From: Brachypterus glaber
Taxonomy: Eukaryota > Arthropoda > Insecta > Coleoptera > Kateretidae
NCBI GenBank assembly: GCA_958510825.1
Contig: OY294044.1
Location: forward strand, 47,456,626-47,520,625
Direction of reading: 5' to 3'
DNA: 64,000 nucleotides
The notes below the pieces were generated by a model, which saw nothing but the letters and a program-made list of their open reading frames with translations, searched no databases and was not told where the DNA came from. Within the stretch, counting starts at the first letter, position 1; each line of letters begins with the position of its first letter. Positions 54,640 to 64,000 of the stretch are shown here, in pieces. The position numbers and the translations under genes were made by a program.

Positions 54640-55581
54640 GCCCGTCTAGGCATGCTTCTGAATAAATATAAAAAAAATAGATATAAACTAATTGTCCTTA
54701 TTAATACTAGCATAGATGCGAAAACTGAAACATTTAGAGCCACGTCAGGTGTACCTCAAGGGTCCAATATGGGTCCGTTATTGTTTTTAATCTTTATTAA
54801 TGATTTACCTAATTTTATTAAATGCTTTAAACTTCTATTTGCAGATGATTTAAAAATATATTGTTCTATTAAATCTATCTATGACTGTTTTTTTTTGCAA
54901 TACAATCTTGAACAAGTTTATGCTTGGTTTGAAAAAAATAATCTTAAGTTAAATATATCAAAATGTAAAGTTATAAGCTTTACTAGAAAACTTAATAAAA
55001 TTGGTTATCATTATAACATTAACGGATCTGTGTTGGAGCGAGTTTACACGATTAAGGATTTAGGTGTAATTTTTGATACGTCTCTGTCTTTTTCTGATCA
55101 TATTTCTACAATAATTAAGTCAGCTACCAAAATATTGGGTTTCATTATAAGAACTTGTAAAAACTTTAATAACAATGATTGTTTCAAAGTCTTGTTTTGT
55201 TCCCTTGTAAGATCTAAACTAGAGTATGGTGCTCTTATATGGTATCCCTATTATAACAATCAAATAGAAAGTATTGAGTCCGTTCAAAGAAGGTTTATCA
55301 AATATCTTACGTTTAGAATTGATGGTGTATATCCCCCAAGAGGGGCAGATCTATCGGTATTGATGGCAAGATTTGGTTTTCAATGTTTGAGTATAAAACT
55401 CCAGTTTATGTGATGTGCAATAATTTTAATTTAATTTCTTTACATTGTGATATAAATTTTTCAACTTTACAATCTATTGTTAGTTTTATAGAATAGTTTT
55501 TTTTTTGTATATTAGAATGTCCTGTAAGGTCTTGTACTGTTGGGCAATAAAGACATATTATTATTATTATATTATTATTAA
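54640..55581 (+). mobile_element. 5'-truncated LINE
   Basis: Carries the second half of a reverse transcriptase frame, a 3' untranslated region with AATAAA at 55548 and a TTA/ATT tandem tail at 55556-55581. Different family from the minus-strand LINE, judging by sequence and tail. Confidence 0.85.
54652..55413 (+). pseudogene. LINE reverse transcriptase, C-terminal half
   Basis: An open frame that begins inside the palm domain: SGVPQGSNMGPLLFLIFINDLP-type box (about residues 32-53), LLFADDLKIY with the catalytic Asp pair (about 62-71), NNLKLNISKCKVISF, IKDLGVIFD, then the thumb region SLVRSKLEYGALIW and ESVQRRFIKYL. The fingers, endonuclease and ORF1 are absent. After DGVYPPRG and LMARF a small deletion and frameshift lead to an early stop at 55411-55413; the next frame continues KTPVYVMCNNF to a stop at about 55496. 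The motif pattern fits the Jockey/CR1 group. The frame is unusually clean for a dead copy, so insertion was fairly recent. No start codon of its own. Confidence 0.85.
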
Positions 55582-55627
55582 AAACTCGTAGCTCTAGCTC
55601 AAAGGGTTCCATAACTATTGTATTGTA

Positions 55628-56429
55628 CACGGGTTTATATTTTAAAGGGCAGTAGTGGATGGTAACAGAACATTTCTGTTAGTTTTTCACCGGGTGATTT
55701 GTGTAAGGGGTGTCCGCTATCAGGAATTTTAGGGGTGAGTTGCTTAATATGCATCTTACGATAAAAATGCATATAACCAATTTTGTTAAGGAGAAAATTT
55801 CTAACAATTTTTGTTGGGATCATTTTTTAAATATATTAATAACAATGGAGTTAATTCCAAAATAGCCATGTTGGATGTGATATTGGTTTTTTCAATTTTT
55901 CAGCCAAATTATTCATTGGACTATAAAAGTAGTTATAAGCAAACTTGTAGCTCTTGAAATTATCTCTAAGTTTCATATATTATAAATTTTCATAGGTACT
56001 TTGTTACGGATACAGAGGGCGCAACTCGACTTTCAGCGTCCACTATAACCGTAACAAAATACTTATAAAAATGCACAATATAAAAAAGTTTTAGAGAATT
56101 TCAAGAGCTACAAGTTTGCTCATAATTCCCCGATTAATAATTTGGCTGAGAAATCGAAAACCCCAATTTCACCCCCAACATGGCTCTTTTTGAATATGTA
56201 TTACTTGATTGTTATTAATATATTAAAAAAATGATTCAAACAAAAATTGTTGGAAATTGTCTCCTTAACAAAATTAGTTATATGCATTTTTATCGTAAGA
56301 TGCATATTTAGCGAGATAACCGCACTCACCCCTAAAATTAAAGGCACCCCTTACGCAAATCACCCGGTGAAAAACTAAGAGGAGTGTCCTGTTACTATCC
56401 ACTACTACCCTTTAAAATATCAGCCCGTG
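55628..56429. mobile_element. Foldback element, 802 bp, TA-flanked
   Basis: CACGGGTTTATATTTTAAAG on the left and CTTTAAAATATCAGCCCGTG on the right, flanked by TA (55626-55627, 56430-56431). Arms of about 240 bp contain GGGCAGTAGTGGATGGTAAC, TTTTTCACCGGGTGATTTG and GATGCATATTAAGCAA-type blocks in mirror order. The centre has GATACAGAGGGCGCAACTCG. No coding capacity. Confidence 0.8.
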
Positions 56430-56474
56430 TACATTTATTGCAATTTAACATAGGAATTTCTCGTTATTTGACTA

Positions 56475-57281
56475 CACTGAGATAAATTTTTACATCCACG
56501 TGCATGGGTAACTTACTTGCAGCTGCTGCTGATGTGAATTTACACTCGAAGCGTTAATATAAATGCGGTGTGTATTATATTTTTACATCCAGTGTGTAAA
56601 GTTTACACCAACGCGTAAATATACTTTTTACCTAAAACCCTTCAATTTATTTAAAAAAAAAAAATAGAATAACCATTTTGTTATTTTTCTATTTATGAAT
56701 AGTGTTATATGGAAAAACTACGCAACAGAAAAATAAAACGTATATTCTTAATCAGCGCCTCAAAAAGTACCAATATAAAATAGAAACAGAAAACATACAC
56801 AAATCTTAACAACTCAAAATTTGCAGGCCAGTGTTACCGTATAAATAAGTAATCACACTTTTTAAATATTTACTTTTAATCAACACTTACCAATTATTTC
56901 TTTGAAAAAACTAGCACACACAAAATTATACGTACGCTCTTACAAACGTAAACAGCCACCAGACTCGATGAAGCAGGAATTCTGGCTTCTCGAGCCACGT
57001 GACTAGCTTAATGCCCGCGATTGGCTGGCTTGTACATCAGAAGTGTGATTTTTACACTTCGGGTGTATTGTTGCTAAAGGTATGTATATAAAAATACACT
57101 TTCTTGAGCTCCGAGTGTATTGTTGCAGAAGGTATGGATGTAAAAATACACACTCTAGGTCAAAATCACCTTACCTGTGTAATGTCACATCAATGTTGAT
57201 GTACATTTATATAAAGGTGTAAAATTTACACATTTATAGAGTGTATTTTTTTACACCTTTTCAATGTAATTTCTTTCAGTG
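56475..57281. mobile_element. CACTGAGA element, copy 2, 807 bp
   Basis: CACTGAGATAAATTTTTACA to ATTTCTTTCAGTG with TA on both sides (56473-56474, 57282-57283). Closely similar to 35665-36513 with scattered changes and short indels. Internal blocks GTGTATTGTTGCTAAAG and GTGTATTGTTGCAGAAG form a two-unit tandem repeat. Confidence 0.8.
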
Positions 57282-57283
57282 TA

Positions 57284-58617
57284 AACTACACACCAAAAAC
57301 AACGTTTTTTCCATACATACGTACCTACACAAATTGAGTTGCCTGCCTTTTAATATTGCTCCTGCTTGCGTTACCTACTTTGAATTTGGACGATGATTAA
57401 TTTACTTAAAGCAAAACCTTCCCCGTTTTTTTTTATCACAGACAGAATATAAATAGGCAATTATTTTTAATTATACGGGAATTGAAGAAAAACTCCTATA
57501 AATTATTTAAAAAAGAATATTTTGTTATGTTGAAATCGTTTTTAAAATGTGAATTTAGATTTTAGAACTTGCTAAATTAACTTTTTTTAATTTACATCGA
57601 GAAAAGTTTTTCAGGTTTTGATATCATTATCCCTATATGTACCAATAGTATATGGTACAGGGTGATCTAGAATTCCCGCCCTCGTCATTTTTCTCGAAAT
57701 TGGTACAGGATATTAAAAAAAATCACAAACCGTGTTTTATAGTCTCACATGTACTTCAAGTTAAATACCGAATGACACTTTCATAATAATACTCGTTGAC
57801 CCTGTGGCGACCTCTATATTTTTTCCCCATGGTAAACGATTTTATATTTATGAAATTAAAAGATAAAATTATAGAATAGTTTACTTTCATATCTTTTTTT
57901 TTCTGCGCTCATTTTTTTTCTAGTTATAGGCTGTCAAAATTTACTTAATTAATTGTTCCTAATTTTTTAACCATTGCAGATATTAAAAAAGTTTTGAATG
58001 TGTTATTTTTAGCTTTATAAATACTAATTAATTTTAATAGGCAAGACCCATAAAAAGTCGGGGAGACTTCTCTGAAAAAAATGTATTTCTCTACAGGCCT
58101 GCTATTAAAAAATTATTTTTTAATCTCCATGGCGCGCCAATGGAATTTTTAAAGAAATCTTATCGTTTTTTCACCTATAATTTATCACAGACACATTTTG
58201 AACCTGAAATGATATTTTTTAATGCTCTTTAATCCCAGCAGTCATAATAGCGATTATGACAGGTTTTAATAGCGGGTTGCGTGACTGCAATCTGATTTTT
58301 TTTTTTTAAATATATGTACCCTCGTAAAAAGTCGTTATTAAACTGAAATGTGCTTCTCGAAGTTTTTGAATAATACATTGTTGAACAACGAATTATAGCC
58401 ATACTTACACGTTTTATTTATTATGCTCTTCATGACTCTAGGTTTAAGATTATACGATGGTTTTTAAATTTCCAAAATCGTCAAAATAGGGTGATATACA
58501 CAAATCAGTCGTTTTTTGACTTTATTTATTATGAAAAATATCAACATTTAAAAAAAAAATTGTGGGATATAGGCAAAAAAGAAAACAACGCAAAAAACTT
58601 TGTTGACTAAACCGACA
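57284..58617. other. Gene-free region
   Basis: GGTACAGGGTGATCTAGAAT at 57654 looks like the outer end of a foldback, with no partner. No gene. Confidence 0.4.
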
Positions 58618-58647
58618 GTTTCGTTTATTCTTTGCAAACATCCTCAG
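58618..58647 (-). other. CTGAGGA-stem-GAAA hairpin motif, locus D
   Basis: On the minus strand: CTGAGGA, T, GTTT, loop, AAAC, GAAAC. Arms pair perfectly. TTTAGTCAAC lies on both sides as a short direct repeat. Confidence 0.45.
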
Positions 58648-58883
58648 TGTTGACTAAAATAGAAAAATTACGTATTTGAGTCAAATAAATATTTAGTTCA
58701 TGTAAACAAATATTTTAATTTCAAAATGATTTATTAATGGGAACAAAATAGTTTATTTGACAGAAATAACATTTATTTGACACAACCAAATAATTTAATT
58801 GACCATATCCAACCAAATATTTAGTTGACACAAATAATAGTTATTTATGGTACTAGTGGGTAAAGTAAGATATTGCCCATGAG

Positions 58884-58936
58884 AGAATTAACCTGCGAGG
58901 CGTCAGCCAAGCAGGTTAATTTTCGAGAGGCCAATA
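58884..58936. repeat. Hairpin, AATTAACCTGC arms
   Basis: GAGAATTAACCTGC then GAGGCGTCAGCCAA then GCAGGTTAATTTTCGAGA. Outside it GGGTAAAGTAAGATATTG and CCAATATCGGTTTACCC also pair, giving a larger stem from about 58858 to 58952. Confidence 0.6.
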
Positions 58937-58952
58937 TCGGTTTACCCATGAG

Positions 58953-59309
58953 TGCCATACAAGGTTTTATCCAATAAATAGCTTAGGAATTCATATTTTT
59001 ATTAAAAATTTTAATGACATTTACAAGAAAATAATTTAACAAGTGACAGTTGAGTGGGTAAAATAAATAATTATCCACTTAATAAAGTAAAAGCCACGCG
59101 GGGGTTATTATTGAGTTTATCTATTTAAAATAAAGCTGGTAATTGTCTTATTATCTGTATGTATTGGATAAACTGTTTTATCAGTGTACCCTACAGAGTG
59201 GTATTTAGTTTACACGCTGTGACGTCAGAGTCGCGTTCTCAGATTGAATGGATATTAGCTATAATTCCAGGTAAATTGTGAAACTAAAACTTTACAGTTT
59301 TTAATAAAA
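58953..59309. other. Gene-free region
   Basis: Nothing recognised. Confidence 0.4.
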
Positions 59310-59822
59310 TAAGAAATCCCCAGCGCCGCAGGCGAAAATTTTAACAATTTTGATGGGTGATTTGAATTTTAAAACATTGTTTCAAATTTTATAAAATTGC
59401 AAGAAAGCTTTAGCGCTGCAGGCAATTTTTTTACGAATTTTTTCGCTTAAGTTTTACAAGATGGAATTTAAAAAAAGTAAAAAAGCCCTAGCGCCGCATG
59501 CGAAAATTTTTACAAACTGATAGTTCATTTTAATTTTAAAACAGTGTTACAATTTTAAAATTCATAAACATGCAAGAGGGCTCTAGCGTCGCAGGAACAT
59601 TTTTTTATAAATTTGATAGTTCATTTTAATTTTAAAACACTGCAGTGATACAATTTACAAGTTACACAAATATGTTACAATTTAAAGTTTCATAAATATG
59701 CTAGAAGGCTCAATCGCCGCCGGCTAAAATTTTCATATTTTATACGTTCAAGTTTAAAAATGACAAATTTAAAAATAGAATAGCCTAGCGCCGAAGGCGA
59801 AAATTTTTACGAATTTTAAGGT
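59310..59822 (+). repeat. Degenerate tandem array with GCGCCGCAGGCG core, about six units
   Basis: TAGCGCCGCAGGCGAAAATT or variants begin units near 59319, 59410, 59488, 59583, 59710 and 59785. Each is followed by A/T-rich sequence with TTTTACAAATTTGATAG and TTCATTTTAATTTTAAAAC. Unit length varies from about 75 to 125 bp. Confidence 0.75.
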
Positions 59823-59929
59823 CTATGGCCCACTTGAAAAAGGCTCTGTATATTTGCTTGTTTTGGCGCCCTTATCTTTCTGGAGGGAGTATAAATAAAT
59901 AAACAGTTTATTGTAAACTAAAATAAATT

Positions 59930-59998
59930 GTCGACGCCCCCCTCGAGCCCGGGCCCCGGGGAATCTCCCCCCCCCCTGAATCCGGCCCTGACCAAGGC
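59930..59998. mobile_element. hAT-like terminus with GC-rich patch
   Basis: The minus strand reads CAGGGCCGGATTCAGGGG, a CAGNG-type start as in hAT elements, running into GGGCCCGGGCTCGAGG. No second end is found, so it is a fragment. Confidence 0.4.
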
Positions 59999-60356
59999 AG
60001 TACATGGAAATGTATTTTTTTGTTGGCAGCGGTATTTTTGGCTTAAAGCTGTTTTATAGTATGCCATACTAAAGTTTACTTTTTTAAGGTAGCAACGCAA
60101 GATAAGCATGCGTCGTAAGCGAAATGACTAGGCCCAATTTACATAACCGTAAAACGTTGACGTGCCATTAACGAGAATAAAACAATGGTTTATTTCTCTA
60201 TATTATTGGAATAAAAGCGATTCTATAAGAAAATTTTGTTTCTACAGGAATACAAAAGTGTTTTTAGCAACAGCTTTATCAATTCTTTTTTTACATCAAA
60301 ACATCATAAAAACAAAGTAAGTAAACAAAAATTATAAATTTTGGTTGTTTTGACAT
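59999..60356. other. Gene-free region
   Basis: Nothing recognised. Confidence 0.4.
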
Positions 60357-60696
60357 CAACGAACTTATAACTCTTCTCTCTAAAATACGCATAACGTTAA
60401 TATAAAGTATCGCCAACATCTCGGTTTGTTTGTAAACAAATAGTAGGTATATTCAGGCCTGAACAATAACAGTTACCAGTAACTGTTATTGTTGCCTCTG
60501 TTAGAACAATAACAGTTACCAGTAACTGATATTGTTGTCTCTGTTAGAACAATAACAGTTACCAGTAACTCTTATTGTTGTCTATGTTAGAATAAAGCTG
60601 TGCGAGTAAGACAGACAAATGTATATGTTGGCTACGTTTTTGTCAGTTTTTACAAATGAAATGCCTATTCTAGAGAGAAGAGTTATTAGTTCGTTG
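60357..60696. mobile_element. MITE family C copy with internal triplication
   Basis: CAACGAACTTATAACTC to GAGTTATTAGTTCGTTG. TTTGACAT before and GTTGACAT after form an 8-bp duplication with one change. Inverted relative to the copy at 38698. The inner palindromic block has expanded to three copies (60462-60600). Confidence 0.8.
60462..60600. repeat. Triplicated palindromic block inside MITE
   Basis: AACAATAACAGTTACCAGTA followed by ACTGTTATTGTTGCCTCTG and GTTAG occurs three times in tandem with few changes (ACTGTTATT, ACTGATATT, ACTCTTATT). Other family C copies have one. Confidence 0.8.
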
Positions 60697-60768
60697 GTTG
60701 ACATTCAAAACAAGCCACATGCTTCAGTGTAAATCGGACTATGTGGAGTATTTAGCGGAAAATTTATA

Positions 60769-61938
60769 CCCGGTGTATTTGAAATAGCATCGGAAATTTT
60801 AACAGATGATTCTACATCATAAAATATGACAAAAAGTTCCTATAAACATATGTCTAAAAATTCGTCATAAGGGAGCTACGCCCCTTTGAAAGTGGCTAAA
60901 AAAATCGGTTTTTATTTAATAACTCAGGAACCCTTTGAGATATATCAACGAGGTTTTGCACGTCAACTAATCCTATCCAGGCCCGTTTGTGTGTGTTATT
61001 TTCATGTACTTATTTCAACCAGGGGTGTGCGAAACGGGGGGGGGGGGGGCTTATCAGTTTTTTGTCCCAAACTTTTTTCTGTGCAACTTTTTTGCAATTT
61101 TATTTTTGAAATATGATTCCTCAGGTCAAAATACATAAAAAAGGTACTCTTGTTGTAATACTGTAGGATTAACCGTTTTCGAGAAAAGTTAAAATTTCAC
61201 GGTTCGAGGATGAAAAATTAAATACTAAAATGTTGAAAACCAAAATTTTAATGATGCAGGGCGAATGTACATTAAAAACTAAGAAAAAAACCTCATATAC
61301 AGGTACTTCCAAAAATCAATCCTAATGGAGCTATGGTCTCCTAAATATGCACCATATTTAAAGGGCTATGGTAGCTTTAAAAGCGTTTTTTCGACCTACA
61401 TGTATGGAAACTTTTTTTCTTACTTTTTGATGTAGAATAACATTATATCATTAAAATTTTGGTTTTCGACATTTTAGTATTTAATTTTTCGTCCTCGAAC
61501 CGTGAAATTTCACCTTCAAATGAACTTTTCTCGAAAACGGTTAATCCTACAGTATTACAACAAGAGTACCTTTTTTATGTATTTTGACCTGAGGAATCAT
61601 ATTTCAAAAATAAAATTGCAAAAAAGTTACACAGAAAAAAGTTTGGGACAAAAAACTGATAAGGCCCCCCCGTTTCGCACACCCCTGGTTTAAATAAGTA
61701 AGTGAAAATAACTACAAAGATGGGCCTTATCAGGATTAATTCACGTGCAAAACCTCGTTAACATATCTCAAAGGGTCCCTGAGTTATTAAATAAAAACCG
61801 ATTTTTTTTAGCCAATTTCAAAGGGGCGTAGCTCCCTTATGACGCATTTTTAGACATATGTTTATAGGAACTTTTTGTCATATTTTATCATGTAGAATCA
61901 CCTGTTAAAATTTCCTACGCTATTTCAAATACACCCTG
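60769..61938. mobile_element. Foldback family F, second complete copy, 1170 bp
   Basis: CCCGGTGTATTTGAAATAGC on the left and GCTATTTCAAATACACCCTG on the right, flanked by TATA (60765-60768, 61939-61942). Arms of about 500 bp mirror each other and match 40491-41601 block for block. The open frames seen here lie within the arms and are not genes. Confidence 0.8.
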
Positions 61939-61942
61939 TATA

Positions 61943-64000
61943 AATAACTATACCTTAAAAAAATAAACTTTATAAAATGTATAAAAGTTTTTGAATAATA
62001 CATTGTTGAAATAATGAATTAATGCGATACTTATACGTTTTATTTATTCATAATTTAAACGTAAAACTGTGTGTATTTTACCCATTTTAGTTATTAAATT
62101 CTGCTAATTAAGTATTTCAAAGTTAAAATAATGCAATTAAGAATAAGCAATGGAGTTGAGGAAATTCTTCGCTTTTTGTGGAATACTCGATGAATATTAA
62201 TTTTTCCATAACTAGGTACCTAAATAAGAGAGGGCGTGCTACCCCATATAAACTTGCTTCAATTAAATTAGGCATATCAAAGGAATAATTTAAGAAGGAC
62301 TATTTCACAAACAATATATATAGGCCAATCAAAAACCTGCATTTTTAGTTTCTTGACCAATCAGATCAAAATGAAACTGATAATTTTTGCACATGTGCAA
62401 TTATCACTTGGTTACTATGGAAACAAGAAACTGACAGTTACTGACATCTTAATAAATGTTATATTTTTGCAAAATGTGTTTTTAATTTGTGAAGCTTTAG
62501 TTGATTTATTTTTATTGATAAGAAATATAAATGCTTATTTTATTACCAAAACATCCTAGGTATAAACCCTAATTAATTTCAAATAACATATTATATTTTA
62601 TGCACTTTCCATCTTAAAATCACTGATATTTATAAATTTCAATTTATTTAATTGAATCTTGGTATTAAAAACAGGCCACTCAACACTAATTTAAACATTT
62701 ATTAAAAATATATTTACAGTAAAGAAGTAAATAATTTACTTCTTTTAAATGACGGAAATCAAAACATCAAATGACTGCGCTGGCACCAGTACATCGTTGC
62801 CAAACTTTATTAGAAACCGATGGCAAATTGTTTTTTCACGGGCGGAAACACCCGTTATTTTATTTCTTTTCAGTTAAAAACTAAGCTTTTTAAACCAAAA
62901 CAGCAATGATCTTTATTTAAATGCTAAAATATATGATAAAAACTATTTTATTGGAATAATCTTAAGCATAAAATATCCCTCAAGCAAAGTTTAGACTTGG
63001 CAACATTCGGGAACAAGTGAACATCGTGGTTGTAAAAAGCGCGGCAAATTTGAGATTTAAATTTTTAATTATAGTTGTAAAGTAATATTGTTGTTTAAAC
63101 AACATTAAACATGGTAAAATTATATACTTCCTTATTTTGTTTGTAAAATAGTCTTTCAAAATACCATTTGTGCACGTTGAATTATACATAATTTTTTTAC
63201 TGTATATAAAAATACATTTTGCTTAAGGAAATTTTTTTAGTGCATTCTTCGTCAAAATGCTTCGACCTGCGGTCTCGGAATTTTGTAACACGAAAAATGC
63301 ACTCAAACAATTGCCAAGCTAAATATTTTTTTAATACAGTAAATAAATTATGGATAATTTAACATACTACTGAAAATATTTTAGTAATAATGCCCGGAAA
63401 TTTTCACCACTACAATATTGATTGAAGGTTAAAAATCTATACGGGCGTTGCTAGTAATACCAACTATTACTTGTGCAGTGTGTGTAAAGTAATAGTTTCA
63501 CTGCACTGCATTCAGAAAATGTCATTGTGATTTAATACTAAATTTTATTAAGTAATGAAAAAATCTTGCTATTAAGAAAACTTTAATAAAAAACTAAATA
63601 TATGTGAAGGTTATTATTATTATATATCAGACAAAATGGAGGCATATGTTTTTTTTGTCGACCAGTGTAATGAAACAAAAATGGTCACCAGCTCTTCGAC
63701 TATAAACTTAGCTATTCCTTTATAATTTACAAAGAGCATAGGGTAATTAAAAATAATTAATGCGTTTAAAGTAATTAAATTCGGAAAATGAAAAGATGTC
63801 TAGTCTAGAGCAAACACTTAAAATATGAAAAAAACAAACAAAAAACACAAAAAAAAAAAACATCCTCTGCAAACGTAATAAAGCGGACAGATAAACTGTA
63901 AAATATTTGTGAATTTTTAAGAATTCGGTTTGCATAATACTGTATAAATTAAAAGGCTCGAAGGAACAAGGGACAAGCAATTCGATACCCCCAAGCAACA
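61943..64000. other. Gene-free region to window end
   Basis: No gene. 63238-63306 is a short hairpin (separate entry). TTATTATTATTATATATCAG at 63613 is a simple repeat. The remainder is A/T-rich. Confidence 0.4.
63238..63306. repeat. Short palindromic element
   Basis: AGTGCATTCTTCGTC on the left and CACGAAAAATGCACT on the right are near-perfect inverses; ATTTTG/CAAAAT and CGACCTGCGGTCTCGG lie in the loop. A small hairpin or MITE relic. Confidence 0.55.

Noticed and set aside
59930..59975. Cluster of SalI, XhoI, SmaI and ApaI sites resembling a vector polylinker
   Set aside because: It continues into CAGGGCCGGATT-type hAT terminal sequence and lies in ordinary A/T-rich genomic DNA, so chance in a GC-rich transposon end is simpler than contamination.
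60886..61693. Short frames in the foldback at 60769-61938
   Set aside because: They lie in the inverted arms and match equivalent frames in other copies only because the DNA is repeated; no transposase motif.
1..64000. tRNA genes
   Set aside because: I looked for T-loop GTTCRA and matching stems; the hits near 2530 and elsewhere belong to MITE ends and do not form a cloverleaf.

Overview
The window is a gene-poor, strongly A+T-rich stretch of a eukaryotic nuclear genome, most likely an insect. The evidence is the density of short inverted-repeat elements (MITEs) and foldback elements, decayed non-LTR retrotransposons, a Ty3/Gypsy element with a mini-intron-like segment of insect size, and gene fragments resembling families known from insects. 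I see no intact host protein gene, no convincing tRNA or rRNA and no CRISPR-like array. The order of insect cannot be settled from this sequence.

The only intact coding unit is a complete Ty3/Gypsy-type LTR retrotransposon at 18165-23443. It has two LTRs of 349 bp that read as identical, a 4-bp ACGT target duplication, a primer-binding-site-like TGG start, a gag ORF, a pol ORF in the -1 frame and a purine tract before the 3' LTR. Gag and Pol are joined through a textbook GGGAAAC slippery heptamer just before the gag stop. Pol carries protease, reverse transcriptase, RNase H, HHCC zinc finger, integrase and GPF motif in the usual order. There is no room for an envelope gene. The element inserted into an older MITE-family copy.

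Almost everything else is non-autonomous DNA transposons and their wreckage. Recurring families are: long-arm foldbacks with TA or TATA flanks (935-1648, 40491-41601, 55628-56429, 60769-61938); a two-hairpin element (5980-6371, 10151-10563, 39141-39524, plus the copy hit by the LTR element); a MITE with terminal CAACGAACTAATA and 8-bp target duplications (38698-38926, 48912-50901, 60357-60696); TTAA-flanked elements (10104-10665, 14028-14826); CACTGAGA elements (35665-36513, 56475-57281); and ATCGTCGGCTTAC elements (46941-47758, 51712-52887). Two 5'-truncated LINE copies lie at 49123-50860 (minus) and 54640-55581 (plus). Nested insertions give a relative order of events in several places.

Tandem structures include a nearly perfect 692-bp duplication (15381-16764), a 98-bp minisatellite (31938-32275), a roughly 100-bp C-rich array (36965-37650), a 24-bp minisatellite (44686-44795) and a degenerate GC-cored array (59310-59822). 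Two short coding fragments, at 49-519 and 42326-42520, look like relics of mobile-element-associated protein families. Coordinates of element ends were read by eye; ends supported by target duplications are the most reliable.
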